Positions 39,801 through 41,550 of a stretch of 64,000 bases of DNA are shown piece after piece. Positions within the stretch are counted from its first letter, which is position 1. Each line of letters opens with the position of its first letter. A program made the position numbers and the translations under genes. The stretch comes from JASGCP01 sp965263285 (GTDB taxonomy: Bacteria > Bacteroidota > Bacteroidia > Chitinophagales > Chitinophagaceae): assembly GCA_965263285.1 (NCBI GenBank), contig CBDHHD010000016.1, positions 124,001-188,000 of the forward strand, in the 5' to 3' direction. A model generated the notes under the pieces. It saw only the letters and a list, made by a program, of their open reading frames with translations. It was not told the origin of the DNA and ran no database searches.

Positions 39801-40634
39801 ATTGATAAGATAAGGTATGGAAAGCAAAAGCTTTTTAGGCGGTTCATATACATGTTTATGAAATAGAATAGCAAAAAGAGTTAAATGGAATATATATTCA
39901 GTAGTATGATATTGTCTTACCAAATTCTTGATAGATCCTACATATTTAATAGGTACTGGGTAATATCTAAATATCTTATCTTTTTTCCCTCCTTGCGAGG
40001 GTGTTGAAGCCCCTTTTAAAAAATCTAAAGAAATCCCTTCTCCTCCTTCTATATTTCTTCGCCAAAAGTCTATCAATTTATTTCTATGTGTATCTAATAA
40101 ACTTTTAGTCTTTCTTAAAAAAATTAAATTTTCTTGTTGCTGTACCTCTAAAGAAACAGGATATTGAAAATGAGGGTTATTATAATAATGTGAAAGTAAG
40201 TCCACAATAGCATTGGTACTCATTCCTCCACCTACAAAATGGTGAAAAACAAATAAAATACGATAAGAATCTACATCCGTTTTAATGACATATAATCTCA
40301 ATAAGTTTTTTTGCCCAACAAGATTAAATGGTTGCTTAATAAGAAGTTTAATTTCTTCCAATACCAAAGGATGTTCTATATATACAACTGAATTAAACTT
40401 ATCTAATATATTGACCGAAAGTTCTGGATGTTCTTTTGAAACAGACGATCTAAAGGGCAAAATATCCATCATCATTTTTTTCCAAGCAATATTTAATCTA
40501 TCTCTATCTATCTGCCCTTGTAATTCTTGGATAAAAAACACATTATAATATCCTTCTGCTGCTAATTCCCACTCATAGAAAAACAACTCCTGATAAGGTG
40601 ATAATGGAAGACTATTGCCTAAATCAAGACACAT
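12804..40634 (-). CDS. Seven-module non-ribosomal peptide synthetase with two thiazole-forming modules
   Basis: One uninterrupted 9276-residue reading frame encodes a complete assembly line ending in a thioesterase. Module order: C*-A-PCP; Cy-A(Ox)-PCP; C-A-PCP-E; Cy-A(Ox)-PCP; C-A-PCP; C-A-PCP-E; C-A-PCP-TE. Seven carrier-protein motifs (GGNS/GGHS/GGDS) have their serine, and both Cy domains have DxxxxDxxS. A-domain pocket codes read by eye are DASTIAAVCK (Tyr/Phe-like), DLYNLSL(V/I)WK (Cys), DFWNVGMIHK (Thr-like), DAEHIGKVTK and DPEHIGEITK (unclear; Glu at the third code position recalls basic-residue pockets), and DASTIAAVCK again. The predicted product is aromatic-thiazole-D-Thr-thiazole-X-D-X-aromatic, released or cyclised by the TE. 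There is no MbtH, PPTase or exporter nearby. A Bacteroidota promoter ends 14 bp before the ATG. Confidence 0.95.
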   Translation of the reverse strand: MCLDLGNSLPLSPYQELFFYEWELAAEGYYNVFFIQELQGQIDRDRLNIAWKKMMMDILPFRSSVSKEHPELSVNILDKFNSVVYIEHPLVLEEIKLLIKQPFNLVGQKNLLRLYVIKTDVDSYRILFVFHHFVGGGMSTNAIVDLLSHYYNNPHFQYPVSLEVQQQENLIFLRKTKSLLDTHRNKLIDFWRRNIEGGEGISLDFLKGASTPSQGGKKDKIFRYYPVPIKYVGSIKNLVRQYHTTEYIFHLTLFAILFHKHVYEPPKKLLLSIPYLINNKLYIQGVNTVLIPFTIKSTKTFLNILEDTHLFFKAISQSLIEGEDVLPAYTPTYLIMETAGIHKESSLVSVSKQASLLKRVYCLNGMKLKEEVYPSSESSTFLGRFHIRVQRVTDEQMIFFIDTEDIDINVELVDAFFQRYFKLLEDVLLDASKTIGEYNMLTNKEYQYLVYDYNKTEREYPKGKTIYQLFEEQVARTPNNIAVVFEEKQLTYQELNSKANQLAHYLHNNYQTKADDIICLLLERSEWMIIAILGVLKSGAAYCPISPEYPEERILFILRDTQHKCLITNCKLKIEHVQFPIVNVTDEQFLKDLYSLTINHLPLIIHSHALAYVIYTSGTTGNPKGVMVEHSSVINLQMAQSRIWLEPIKENKIFRLLLYANYSFDAFVSELFVSICNGHTSYLMSSDIQQDFYLLANYIRVNNIEIATLPPAILQKDVFLSLDKIILAGESPNIDIIKRYYQQEIEVFNAYGPTEITVCATMHYYSMGDNNNNIGKPIDNKSIYVLNSNLQLLPIGSIGELYIGGDGVARGYLNRPELTAERFIKNPFQTEEDKKQNRNSRLYKTGDVVRMLPDGNIEYIGRNDFQVKIRGYRIELGEIEIRIQGFQTRIEGLKDKQVIEQVVVLVNEKADNKYLVGYFVAKEQVDIEELRSYLSKQLPEYMVPTGLVQIEQMPLTVNGKLDRKALLNIEYKISDESIELPKNNTEERLLKIWSNLLKISESEISVTQSFFRLGGNSLLSIRLVGQLNRELLVQLSVKDIFAYPTIREISHIIEQKDTGFVYQDYMLTDIKKEDYSLFPLNNVQQAYYMGRIDLFEIGNISTGGYSEFVVDDLSVENLEKALNRLVLRHAGLRTVFTDQGQQILPADNCYYSIPVNKITTEEALLDIRNRLLNMKVDVARFPIIVIEVSEYKGSYVIHFMSDAIIMDNNSMRIFFTELVKIYNNLDIVLPTLHITYHEYILALQRIRDSKLFDKAKTYWETKLEDYDFSCNLPIVIEPSMVKQSTTKRGLRIIEKETYDILQEKLAKIQLSPTSLLLSLYGKVLCRWSGQDKFSINLTLFNRLPLHKEVNDILGDFTNLELYNYDDVKSRDIVEHYLKGVQNVLWDDIENNLFDGIDFQRLIRERKQWSISKAIAPIVLTSVLGFKEKKEEGDVVNLFGRQHYSISRTSQVWIDNAVYEDYNGNLILRWDFVEQLFLPEVIEGMLDEYAYLIRKIAAMDIQRDRLECYRLPATYQHIIEKYNATAEEYDVKTIIDFYDNCVIQDACKCNAIAVVEGGNNKQAYKHREVAIGSKNIATHLYKYYKEEQTVAILSEKGYNQVVSSLGIMQSGKAYIPLNIHWSASRILEIMEESGTKVLLISKKEYEHKRQLQVSNIRLLIIEELLLKEREKNIHLPIVLLSDIAYIIYTSGSTGKPKGVAISHENMMNTIVAVNNRYKVTEKDSVLALSELSFDLSVYDIFGLLLVGGRIVFVNDEERQDPHHWLSLIEKHKITLWNTVPQLAELLVDEARAREMRLDSIRLYLLSGDWLPLQLPDKLKRQSKDTQVISLGGATEGSVWSIWYEIKNINPDWKSIPYGYPMPNQQIYILNHELIHSPIGVEGDIYIGGKGVAQGYWNNEEQTDKQFKEHHELGKIYKTGDRGILHAEGWVEFRGRKDFQVKIRGYRVELEEIENKLNKLEGVKQSAVQLFKKNNSEVLVGFVVREQLITKGADETFDKEVFKLEQRGIRKGLTDTIIFKDNDIAEQEYRLTKSYRNFGDRVVDTSLIDTIIREAKQIKVKTKNVGDSLLTKDKIARVLTRLQGKSLSDKILPKYLYPSGGSAYPIECYVRVSALGIKGIEGGVYYYHPLNNALQRVEDHSNNNQDSIELIVNWSAIKPLYGDFADKLVWIELGHILELLSTELNRLCIAFDIQIKQENRDESKMVLAEIVLGVDGNQIEQLTSELTAYYVSKRGNIYEGLIDLDKYSVFERAIEQAKILENGKGMIVVECDSRRDKACLVSQWIGSGIMIERIKQQLLQYNIGGCPLGSEFGENELYSMVIGYIANEEKTKGESKVAVDKLSKVINDNLGLPDYMSLQEIVFLDSMPLTANGKLDKSRLPDPEIEWQSYIAPNTQEEQEMVEIWSEILNIDKNKIGIEDSFFNLGGHSITAIRLISKINSRFNFGLSFKDLFEYPTIRGLIKNSITLKQREQEGDYIPYQLIDSDVVISKEDYEDCYPAGMLQLGMFFEQEKLGHGTYLAFQIQYFSGKCNREKLERCLQTIINRHDILRTGYRMLEDGNIYVMVQKRVEVKGKLFFVTDSIEEVRKKEIALAFNREIAGLYRFYIIEQAEGFVLFFSFHHAILDGYSLNLFIRELADLYQHDNDKLYEEEQSKLLYGEFIRNELSALKNEDTRLFWREYLAESILLTPQWNFSKSNGISVVAERQQIEGLRLRQIEDIASKYSCTVEELLLLSYMTVLSLFFNERDITIGLEKHNRIEKEGGDRQLGLFVTMLPFRYELRDKEALGAALSRLRDSVRKVVNHKQYPYNEIKQQLGGRDLFDIAYSYNDFSHFVGNEKRTHINEFLNEELGNITSILFICKVYKYSGGYGFVFSGHSNNIDQAYLSYFVRYYNSVLDQLCKEERVVFKLMDEDYQYLVYDYNKTEKDYPKDKTIHQLFEEQVARTPNNIAVVFEEKQLTYQELNNKANQLAYYLHHNYQTKADDIICLLLERSEWMIIVILGVLKSGAAYCPISPEYPEERILFILQDTQPKCLITNCKLKIENVQFPIVNVIDEELLKVLYSLTINHLPLIISPYALAYIIYTSGTTGNPKGVMVEHRNIVRLFKATENKFQFNNQDVWSLFHEYFFDFSVWEIWGALIYGGKLWVVPELCRKDLLMFYHASIQQGITILNQTPRLFYALMEIIFNEHTTRMNQLPYRLVVFGGDTLDPLYIEKFYKKYSTISLVNMYGITETTIHVSYKLMFQGEERVSNIGRPIEDLQAFVLDNNMSLVPIVAIGELYIGGDGLARGYLNRPELTAERFIKNPFQTEEEKQQNRNGRLYKTGDIVRMLPDGNIEYIGRNDFQVKIRGYRIELGEIETRIQGFQTRIEGLKDEQVIEQAVVLVNEKGDNKYLVGYFVAKEQVDVEELRSYLSKQLPEYMVPTGLLQIEQMPLTVNGKLDRKALLAIEYNLADSNEYKAPTNELEQQLLSIWEKLLGNNNIGVEDDFFRVGGDSIRSIQLSSQLRAHMGVDISVKDIFQYRTIAQLSEQISFNFREKDVVRETGRLEGEVGLLPIQKWFFEKDYPNPDYFNQAFEIKTELLNKEVLIQAIADLVDYHDAFRLSYKKDEAGNIIQYYDSTKPMTPVVFYNLTNYKDKVSQKRIWYNQGHQELDIWKGNLYKIFYMEDEEEKKAYIGMIFHHLIIDGVSWRILYDDLFLLYQGKSLGDKKTSYRQWVNSLLEYGAQIDSSWDAIYKEWAIKWQEQNEEFTRWSDNEDNCFVTISLSKEETEQLIYQGNKPYHTEINDLLLYSLVASFRQVFGKSDLFITLESHGREEWKEEIRIGNTMGWFTTMHPVCLSVGEDISESIISIKERLHSIERNGLGYGIRWGYSHMPCVVFNYLGVIDGKDRQQPWSLKITDTGIWVDSKNVTVQENGLQIGSVVENGQFRFMMTGRLSKEKMGLWGQAWEMELKNMIQHLLKRNTVIYSPSDFKDIRSEVDVRRLIIEPNKEKRYDWFEMTDLQKAYLLGRLDNFEIGGISNTIYIRFCFSEIDIKELNRALNQLIVWQPALRTIFSMEILKQRYLRMEEIDVYTIEEINLETERYTEVHNEEIANRVFRKDYDAGKFPLFHFVAVRYNDIVVLHHSMDLIILDAQSRQSFWTILIQLYKNKDYQPAFSAISFKDYQDIVSQLRYSSWYERDKRYWEEKLSNMPGKPPLLGLEDTSWIKKAHFSEHTLFVDKSTWMSFCRKIESYRLSPAGVILALFGKVIGYYSGVAEFLITITLFNRYHVHKDANQLWGDFTNTDFFHFLDVGGLFPTIERTSRRLLDDIEHQLYGGQNVQRDWIRAHVADIHKIVSPIVFTGVFNTTGWNDNIVDKEKYFPREYIEKRYSMGQTSQAWIDLQAIGTEEGFSSKWLFVSELFSKEQIGQMNGQMIAWIEWLSKNDWKEKCVISPLSVFDRNCIFEYEERGRVLASKIERSWLQEYEEKVIQNLSLRDRVSVIDSEQNRMYTHKEIWDLSKKIASILVSEDRTTVAILSEKGMLQVVSSLGIMQSGQAYIPLNIHWSVSRILEIMEESGTKVLLISKKEYEHKIQSQGSNIRLLIIEELLLKEQEGDISLPAVLLSDIAYIIYTSGSTGKPKGVAISHENMINTLIAVNNRYKVTEKDSVLALSELSFDLSVYDIFGLLLVGGGIVFVNDEERQDPRHWLALIEKHKITLWNTVPQLAELLVDEARAREMRLDSIRLYLLSGDWLPLQLPDKIKRQSKDTQVISLGGATEGSIWSIWYEIKNINPDWKSIPYGYPMPNQQIYILNHELIHSPIGVEGDIYIGGKGVAQGYWNNEEETDKQFKDHPELGKIYKTGDRGILHAEGWVEFRGRKDFQVKIRGYRVELEEIENKLNKLEGVKQSAVQLFKKNNSEVLVGFVVREQLITKGADENFDKEVFKLEQRGIRKDLTDTITFNDNGIDEELYRLTKSYRNFRDRFVDTSLIDTIIREAKQIKVKTKNVVDSLLTKDKIARVLTRLQGKSLSDKILPKYLYPSGGSAYPIECYVRVSESGIKGIEGGAYYYHPLNNALQRVEDHNNNDQDSIELVVNWSAIKPLYGDFADKLVWIELGHILELLSTKLNRLGIAFDIQIKQENRDESKMVLAEIVLGVDGNQIEQLTSELTVYYVSKRGNVYEGLIDLDKYSVFDRAIEQAKILENGKGMIVVECDSRRDKACLVSQWIGSGIMIERIKQQLLQYNIGGCPLGSGFGENELYSMVIGYIANEEKTKGESKVAVDKLSKVINDSVGLPDYMSLQEIVFLDSMPLTANGKLDKSRLPDPEIEWQSYIAPVTKEEQEMVEIWSEILNIGKNKIGIEDSFFNLGGHSITAIRLISKINSRFNFGLSFKDLFEYPTIRGLIKNSITLKQREQEGDYIPYQLIDSDVVISKEDYEDCYPAGMLQLGMFFEQEKLGHGTYLAFQIQYFSGKCNREKLERCLQTIINRHDILRTGYRMLEDGNIYALVQKRVEVKSKLFFVTDSIEEVRKKEIALAFNREIAGLYRFYIIEQAEGFVLFFSFHHAILDGYSLNLFIRELADLYQHDNDKLYEEEQSKLLYGEFIRNELSALKNEDTRLFWREYLAESILLTPQWNFSKSKGVSVVAERQQIEGLRLRQIEDIASKYSCTVEELLLLSYMTVLSLFFNERDITIGLEKHNRIEKEGGDRQLGLFVTMLPFRYELRDKEALGTALSRLRDSVKKIVNHKQYPYNEIKQQLGGRDLFDIAYSYNDFSNFVGNEKIAHINEFLNEELSNITSILFICKVYKYSGGYGFVFSGHSSNIDQAYLSYFVRYYNSVLDQLCKEERVVFKLMDEDYQYLVYDYNKTEKEYPKDKTIHQLFEEQVERTPNNIAVVFEEKQLTYQELNDKANQLANYLYHNYNTKADDIICLLLERSEWMIIAILGVLKSGAAYCPISPEYPEERVSFILQDTKPKCLITNCKLQIEHVQFPIVNVTDEQFLKELYSLTIHHLPFTISSHALAYIIYTSGTTGKPKGVMVEHSSVINLRYAFDNLFIWQENERVISFSSYVFDASTEQFFLSLLKGFILFMIPERLIQDVDGLISFINENAITHFHTTPSYFDTLPIVILPTLNRLILGGERLTKETRNKAYKTVLDNTLFFNKYGPTETTVTSLVSILRNTSDLNIGAPISNICIYILNKEGLLLPQGSMGELYIGGDGVARGYLNRPELTAERFIQNPFQTKEEKQQNRNSKLYKTGDIVRMFPDGNIEYIGRNDFQVKIRGYRIELGEIENRIQGFQTRIEGLKYKQVIEQVVVLVNEKGDNKYLVGYFVANEQVDVEELRSYLSKQLPDYMVPTGLLQIEQMPLTVNGKLDRVALLNIEYKINNEVIELPKNNREERLLKIWSNLLQIAELELSVTQSFFKLGGNSILSIRLMNLINKEFNTSFSVRIIFERNTIRQLAEYLLEGNIEIIAVQKQSFNSEEEQVLSYAQNRLWFVYQYDKANSAVYNIPMVFELNKSVDKEKLKESLLFVVEKHEILRTIIEENENGTTYQSVKAISDNLIQEEIYSSKSDVESKILSAISYSFHLDKELPIQIKFFIPKKKDDTIILTIVIHHIAFDGWSTEVFQKEVYHAYQLLVNQKLLTHTTNIQYKDYALWQRNFLQGARYDKELKYWKEQLDGYNNNNLLTDFPRPLEVNYEGDVIVALLSKETSQNVKVVAKELNASLYSVLLSGYYLFLSAYSNEQDIVVGSPFANRHYAGTEDMIGFFVNSLALRVQIDFKDTLKAYIEKVNAIVEQGQNNQDIPFEQLVEELHVERDTSRHPIFQIMFGVQNFGGDDTTFFKSYQSNRTNIMPAKFDITTMVSEVTDGLQIYFNYATALYKRETIEQFIKTYEFILTQIVREQLNSNLNSIRFIDDREYNYLIYDYNKTEKEYPKDKTIHQLFEEQVARTPNNIAVVFEEKQLTYQELNNKANQLAHYLHHNYNTKADDIICLLLERSEWMLIAILGVLKSGAAYCPISPEYPEERILFILQDTQPKCLIKNCKLKIENVQFPIVNLMDEQFLKELYSLTINHLPLTISSHSLAYIIYTSGTTGNPKGVMIEHGGVINLIYALNKSHFWQDEERILNFFSYIFDPSVEQFFIPLLKGFTLFMISEELIQDVNGLINFINKNEITHFHTTPSYFNSLPIVTLPTLNRLILGGERVTNEIRNKVYKTIFDNILFLNEYGPTETTITSLVSSLNNTIDLNIGSHISNTCIYILNKEDLLLPQGSVGELHIGGDGVARGYLNKLELTAERFIKNPFQTEEEKKKNRNSRLYKTGDLVRMLPDGNIEYIGRNDFQVKIRGYRIELEEIENRIQGFQDFRMIEQAVVLVDEKGDNKYLVGYFVAKEQVDVEELRSYLSKQLPDYMVPTGLLQIEQMPLTVNGKLDRKALLAIEYNLTDSKEYKAPKNELEQQLLSIWEKLLGNNSIGVQDDFFMVGGDSIKSIQLSSRVRSELGKELSVKDVFEHRTIERMVAQVLSNHQIKVYLSEQGKLSGELSLLPIQQYFFELKLTNEHHYNQSFLIESPELEIEKLKIAIEKIVEQHDAFRLTYRKDTEGNMIQYYDSEKEVIPLEVLDVSKWNEQEGTTAFEEKLKRQYTSWQDGFNIYESKTYQIAYIHGYKNKTARIFIAAHHLIIDAVSWRILLEDIETVYTGKKLLAKRTSYRQWANLGKEYIIKYPNELTYWEGIENKVQENIIKLLSKTTIQEEDYITTIAIDRDITSYLLLSANQVFHTEINDLLLTALARALGKLFDEKEISILLEGHGRESLQDDIDISKTMGWFTSIIPIHLPIYDNVQESIVEVKEELRRIPNKGIGYGFIRGYKHLPKISFNYLGVFKKEEQQDWFLTNESSGMSVSNKNKSNLWLDINGGVFKNGILEFSIRGRLTKEYIDNVSIYFKQEMIAIANYIQSVNRSYLTLSDTNYIIRKDLLNRLQKEKEIQAIYVTNSLQAGFIYHYLSKSEGDDAYKVQLLWKYKSQVNEDYFIQSWQQALDRYPGLRVRFNWEEEVVQIIDKKATLDYRFRDIQDKRNKEKAIEAIRIADRKEDYDLAKGNLLRVYLIQVDKEEFVVLYSNHHAISDGWSNPNLLNYIHEFYNSLINQNTPVELLEDQAYLRAQEYLQAKSKNNTHDKWWANYLSGVERTIDVRGLRKQGTSDINLLDYKFIQESISKIIKIKNKEYSALSSFIKQEGLTWSNVIMWCWNKALSVYDNRHENIIGITLSGRGLPINDIEQSVGLYINTLPLVVRHDSNESILNILKNIQKDTEQLNQLTHTNLSSLNSNTSDRLFATMVVYENYPIPIKKDNQEANTLTPIFLSSVEKTDYPLTVLAYEKDSVLSVEIKYASELFEEKQIERLLKLMSLLLQQIPICYNKLEQELRLIDNEEYNYLVYDYNKTEKEYPKDKTIHRLFEEQVARTPNNIAVVFEEKQLTYQELNNKANQLAHYLYNNYNTKTDDIICLLLERSEWMIIAILGVLKSGAAYCPISPEYPEERVFFILQDTQPKCLITNCKLETENVQFPIVNVTDEQFLKELYSLTINHLPLTISSHSLAYIIYTSGTTGNPKGVMIEHSSVINLQMAQSRIWLVPIKENKIFRLLLYANYSFDAFVSELFVSICNGHTSYLISSDIQQDFYLLANYIQVNNIEIATLPPAILQKDVFLSLDKIILAGESPNIDIIKRYYEQEIEVFNAYGPTEITVCATMHHYSMGDINNNIGKPIDNKSIYVLNNSLHLLPIGSIGELYIGGDGLARGYLNRPELTAEKFISNPFQTEEDKKKNINNRLYKTGDLVRMLPDGNIEYIGRNDFQVKIRGYRIELGEIENRIQGFQTRIEGLKDEQVIEQVVVLLNEKGNNKYLVGYFVANEQVDIEELRSYLSKQLPEYMVPTRLLQIEQMPLTVNGKLDRKILLNMEVNFVGENIQAPANKLELRILQIFAILLSLEPNTISVNNSFFRLGGNSILSIRLANLLNRELGTFLSVADIFKYPTIRELAVQANYKKTSFDLILMLNNSVAKQAIYMIHPGGVGAEVYYNMAYRLQESYRCYGIDNYNLFSDNKMSEISLLAKHYLHEIKKNTTIEPCVLLGWSLGGNIALEMAYHLEQQGIKDIVVYLLDTIVVDETLINILNKKDLSLREQPLNELLGNLNVDEDYKQRVIANRSIEEKLHNDALIGKLIYSRCVLFKAMLSDKNEIADSFQAEYKLSLSYNNVDKYVPIENIEVIEMQVSHQDIIKKDDEIIDVINQRALLKDANKEL
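12807..16800 (-). other. NRPS module 7: C, A (Tyr/Phe-like), PCP, TE
   Basis: The C domain has HHAISDGWS (about 16312-16340) and follows an epimerase, as expected for a D-accepting condensation domain. The A domain repeats the module 1 code DASTIAAVCK. PCP serine (GGNSI) at about 13692. The terminal type I thioesterase starts near YMIHPGGVGAEVYY and has the nucleophile in GWSLGG (about 13297-13317), a following Asp region (VYLLDT) and a His candidate in VSHQDI. It would hydrolyse or macrocyclise the heptapeptide. Confidence 0.85.
16800..21270 (-). other. NRPS module 6: C, A (substrate unclear), PCP, E
   Basis: The C domain has HHIAFDGWS (about 20825-20851). The A domain has FDPSVEQFF, THFHTTPSYF, LILGGERV and NEYGPTETTIT, giving code DPEHIGEITK, related to module 5 but with Pro and Glu changes; substrate unknown. 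PCP serine (GGDSI) at about 18238. The epimerisation domain has HHLIIDAVSWR (the usual DG is DA), TMGWFTS, GYGFIRG and FNYLG, so a D-residue is expected if it is active. Confidence 0.75.
21290..24450 (-). other. NRPS module 5: C, A (substrate unclear), PCP
   Basis: The C domain (HHAILDG about 23987-24007) belongs to the tract duplicated from or to module 3. The A domain core (FDASTEQFF, THFHTTPSYF, LILGGERL, NKYGPTETTVT) gives pocket code DAEHIGKVTK, which matches no substrate I know with confidence. Glu at the third code position also occurs in described Lys, Orn and Dab codes, so a basic residue is possible. PCP serine (GGNSI) at about 21408. No epimerase in this module. Confidence 0.75.
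24480..28690 (-). other. NRPS module 4: Cy, A (Cys) with embedded oxidase, PCP
   Basis: Second thiazole module. The Cy domain has MTDLQKAYLLGR, SMDLIILDAQS (DxxxxDxxS, about 28236-28262), PIVFTG and GQTSQAWID, and is clearly divergent from the module 2 Cy. The A domain, embedded oxidase (about 25140-25780) and PCP (serine about 24583) are nearly identical to module 2, with code DLYNLSLIWK (Cys). The change from divergent to near-identical sequence falls at the Cy/A border near 27090, which points to a recent copy or gene conversion. Confidence 0.9.
28740..33240 (-). other. NRPS module 3: C, A (Thr-like), PCP, E
   Basis: The C domain has the intact motif HHAILDG (about 32762-32782) and is nearly identical to the C domain of module 5. 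The A domain (FDFSVWEIWG, ITILNQTP, VVFGGD, MYGITETTIHV) gives code DFWNVGMIHK, one or two conservative changes from the threonine code DFWNIGMVHK. The PCP serine (GGDSI, typical before epimerases) is at about 30155. The epimerisation domain has HHLIIDGVSWR (about 29581-29603), TMGWFT, GYGIRWG and FNYLG, so the residue is expected as D-Thr or D-allo-Thr. Confidence 0.85.
33250..37450 (-). other. NRPS module 2: Cy, A (Cys) with embedded oxidase, PCP
   Basis: The heterocyclisation domain shows FPLNNVQQAYYMGR, SDAIIMDNNS (DxxxxDxxS, near 37001-37034), PIVLTS and SRTSQVWID. The A domain has FDLSVYDIFG and pocket code DLYNLSLVWK, the cysteine pattern. Between the A8 region (KIRGYRVELEEIE) and the final NGKLDK lies a flavin-dependent oxidase of the McbC/SagB type (KYLYPSGGSAYPIECYVRV, GGVYYYHPLNNALQRV; about 33870-34570), which oxidises thiazoline to thiazole. 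The PCP serine (GGHSI) is at about 33355. This is the standard arrangement of thiazole-forming modules, as in epothilone synthesis. Confidence 0.9.
37480..40620 (-). other. NRPS module 1: degenerate C, A (Tyr/Phe-like), PCP
   Basis: The N-terminal condensation domain (residues about 5-440) has HHFVGGGMS where active domains have HHxxxDG, so the motif's Asp and Gly context are lost; it may be an inactive starter or could act on an unusual acyl donor. The A domain (LTYQELN near 39165, YVIYTSGTTGNPKG, NAYGPTEITV, NGKLDRKALL near 37745) has pocket code DASTIAAVCK, the pattern described for Tyr- or Phe-activating domains. The PCP serine (LGGNSLLSI) is at about 37585. The middle of this A domain is nearly identical to that of module 7. 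Confidence 0.8.
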
Positions 40635-40648
40635 ACATAAATTTAATA

Positions 40649-40678
40649 CAAAGCTAATATAATTATTACTAATCTCAA
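40649..40678 (-). promoter_or_regulatory. Putative promoter of the NRPS gene
   Basis: On the minus strand a TTG (40676-40678, within TTTGTTG) is followed after exactly 19 bp by TAGCTTTG (40656-40649). This fits the Bacteroidota consensus TTTG-N19-TAnnTTTG well. The -7 element ends 14 bp before the start codon, so the leader would be very short. The -33 element and spacer lie inside the 23-bp direct repeat that also occurs just after the gene. Confidence 0.6.
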
Positions 40679-40681
40679 CAA
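40659..40681. repeat. 23-bp direct repeat flanking the NRPS gene, right copy
   Basis: Identical to 12754-12776. It begins 24 bp upstream of the NRPS start codon and contains most of the promoter spacer and the -33 TTG. The IS end TTAAACTCAAACCC starts 4 bp farther out at 40686. Confidence 0.8.
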
Positions 40682-40685
40682 ATAA

Positions 40686-40928
40686 TTAAACTCAAACCCG
40701 GCTATTTTTAGGTAATATTTTTTTTGCAAAAATCATATAAAATATTGTTTTTTTGTTTTAAATTGTTTATTTTTATGTTACCTAAATAAGTAATATAAAA
40801 TGAATACAAAATCTTCACATCCAAAATGGGCTACCAAGCATCGAACTAAAGGGACAGAATTGAAAAAAATAAATGGGAAATATTATTTATATGGTGTTAC
40901 AAGCAAGTATAATAAAGAGCTGGCATAA
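40686..40928 (+). mobile_element. IS1634/IS4-like insertion sequence remnant (5' end of transposase)
   Basis: Starts with the end sequence TTAAACTCAAACCC shared with 11430. From ATG at 40800 a 42-residue frame reads MNTKSSHPKWATKHRTKGT, then ELKKINGKYYLYGVTSKYN, then a stop at 40926-40928; the KGTELxKINGxYYxYxVxSKY pattern is the N-terminus of IS1634/IS4-like transposases. The rest of the gene is missing because the 24-bp end repeat starts at 40922. Together with 11430-12197, both flanks of the NRPS gene carry pieces of the same kind of element. Confidence 0.7.
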
Positions 40929-40945
40929 CTAAATTTAGTGTGAGG
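40922..40945 (+). repeat. 24-bp end repeat, copy 3
   Basis: Begins GGCATAACTAAATTTAGTGT. It is inverted relative to 12730-12753, so the two copies face outward from the NRPS locus. It is followed by 20 bp ending TACTAAAA and then MITE copy R6; the same 44-bp block plus MITE end recurs inverted at 60984-61027. Confidence 0.75.
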
Positions 40946-40965
40946 AAAAATTTAGTTTACTAAAA

Positions 40966-41541
40966 GGCTACATCTTTTTTTGAGGTGCTGGAAGCATGGA
41001 TTATTAGATAAATATAAACATGGAAATAATAGGAAATGTCTGATGAGGACTGCCCTCAGATAAAGAGCGTTACAAAACGAGGTGAGCGAAGCGACCAGCG
41101 AGAATGTGGAGGCGGAAGTTTTTGTATATGAATCGTTATGATGAGCATCAAGTATGTACATAAAAGATCACTATGGATAAGCTCATCATAACGATTCATA
41201 CCTTACCGCCTCCCATTCATTCTCGCTAGCGTAGCGAGCCGTAGTTTTGTAGCTCTTTATCTGCAGGCTTGATTTTTTCTTTGTTTCTTTCTTTTGTATC
41301 AAGACAAAAGAAAGAAAAGGATATAAAAAAACAAATAATGAATCTATACCTGAGTCATTACAAAAAAAGGTGTATTTTAATACCTGCTCACTAAAAAAGT
41401 CGTTATACCATTTTTTCTTTGTTTCTTTCTTTTGTATCAAGACAAAAGAAAGAAAAGGATATAAAAAATAAATGATGAACCTATACCTGAGTAATTACAA
41501 AAACACAAATACCCCCCAGCACCTCAAAAAAAGATGTAGCC
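40966..41541 (+). mobile_element. MITE-like element copy R6 with internal duplication, right of the NRPS gene
   Basis: Complete ends; at 576 bp it is longer than other copies because the right part, from the TTTTTTCTTTGTTTC hairpin through CCTATACCTGAGT, is present twice (about 41270-41355 and 41410-41490). The first of these runs into TACCTGCTCACTAAAAAAGT and CGTTATACC, a second type of end sequence also seen at the left of copy R7, so the copy may be two elements fused. The flanks TACTAAAA and CTTTATTC do not form a target duplication. Confidence 0.75.
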
Positions 41542-41550
41542 CCTTTATTC

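Noticed and set aside
14263..40548. Many plus-strand ORFs of 60-168 codons opposite the NRPS gene
   Set aside because: They are antisense shadows of an intact, motif-rich gene and recur wherever modules are duplicated.
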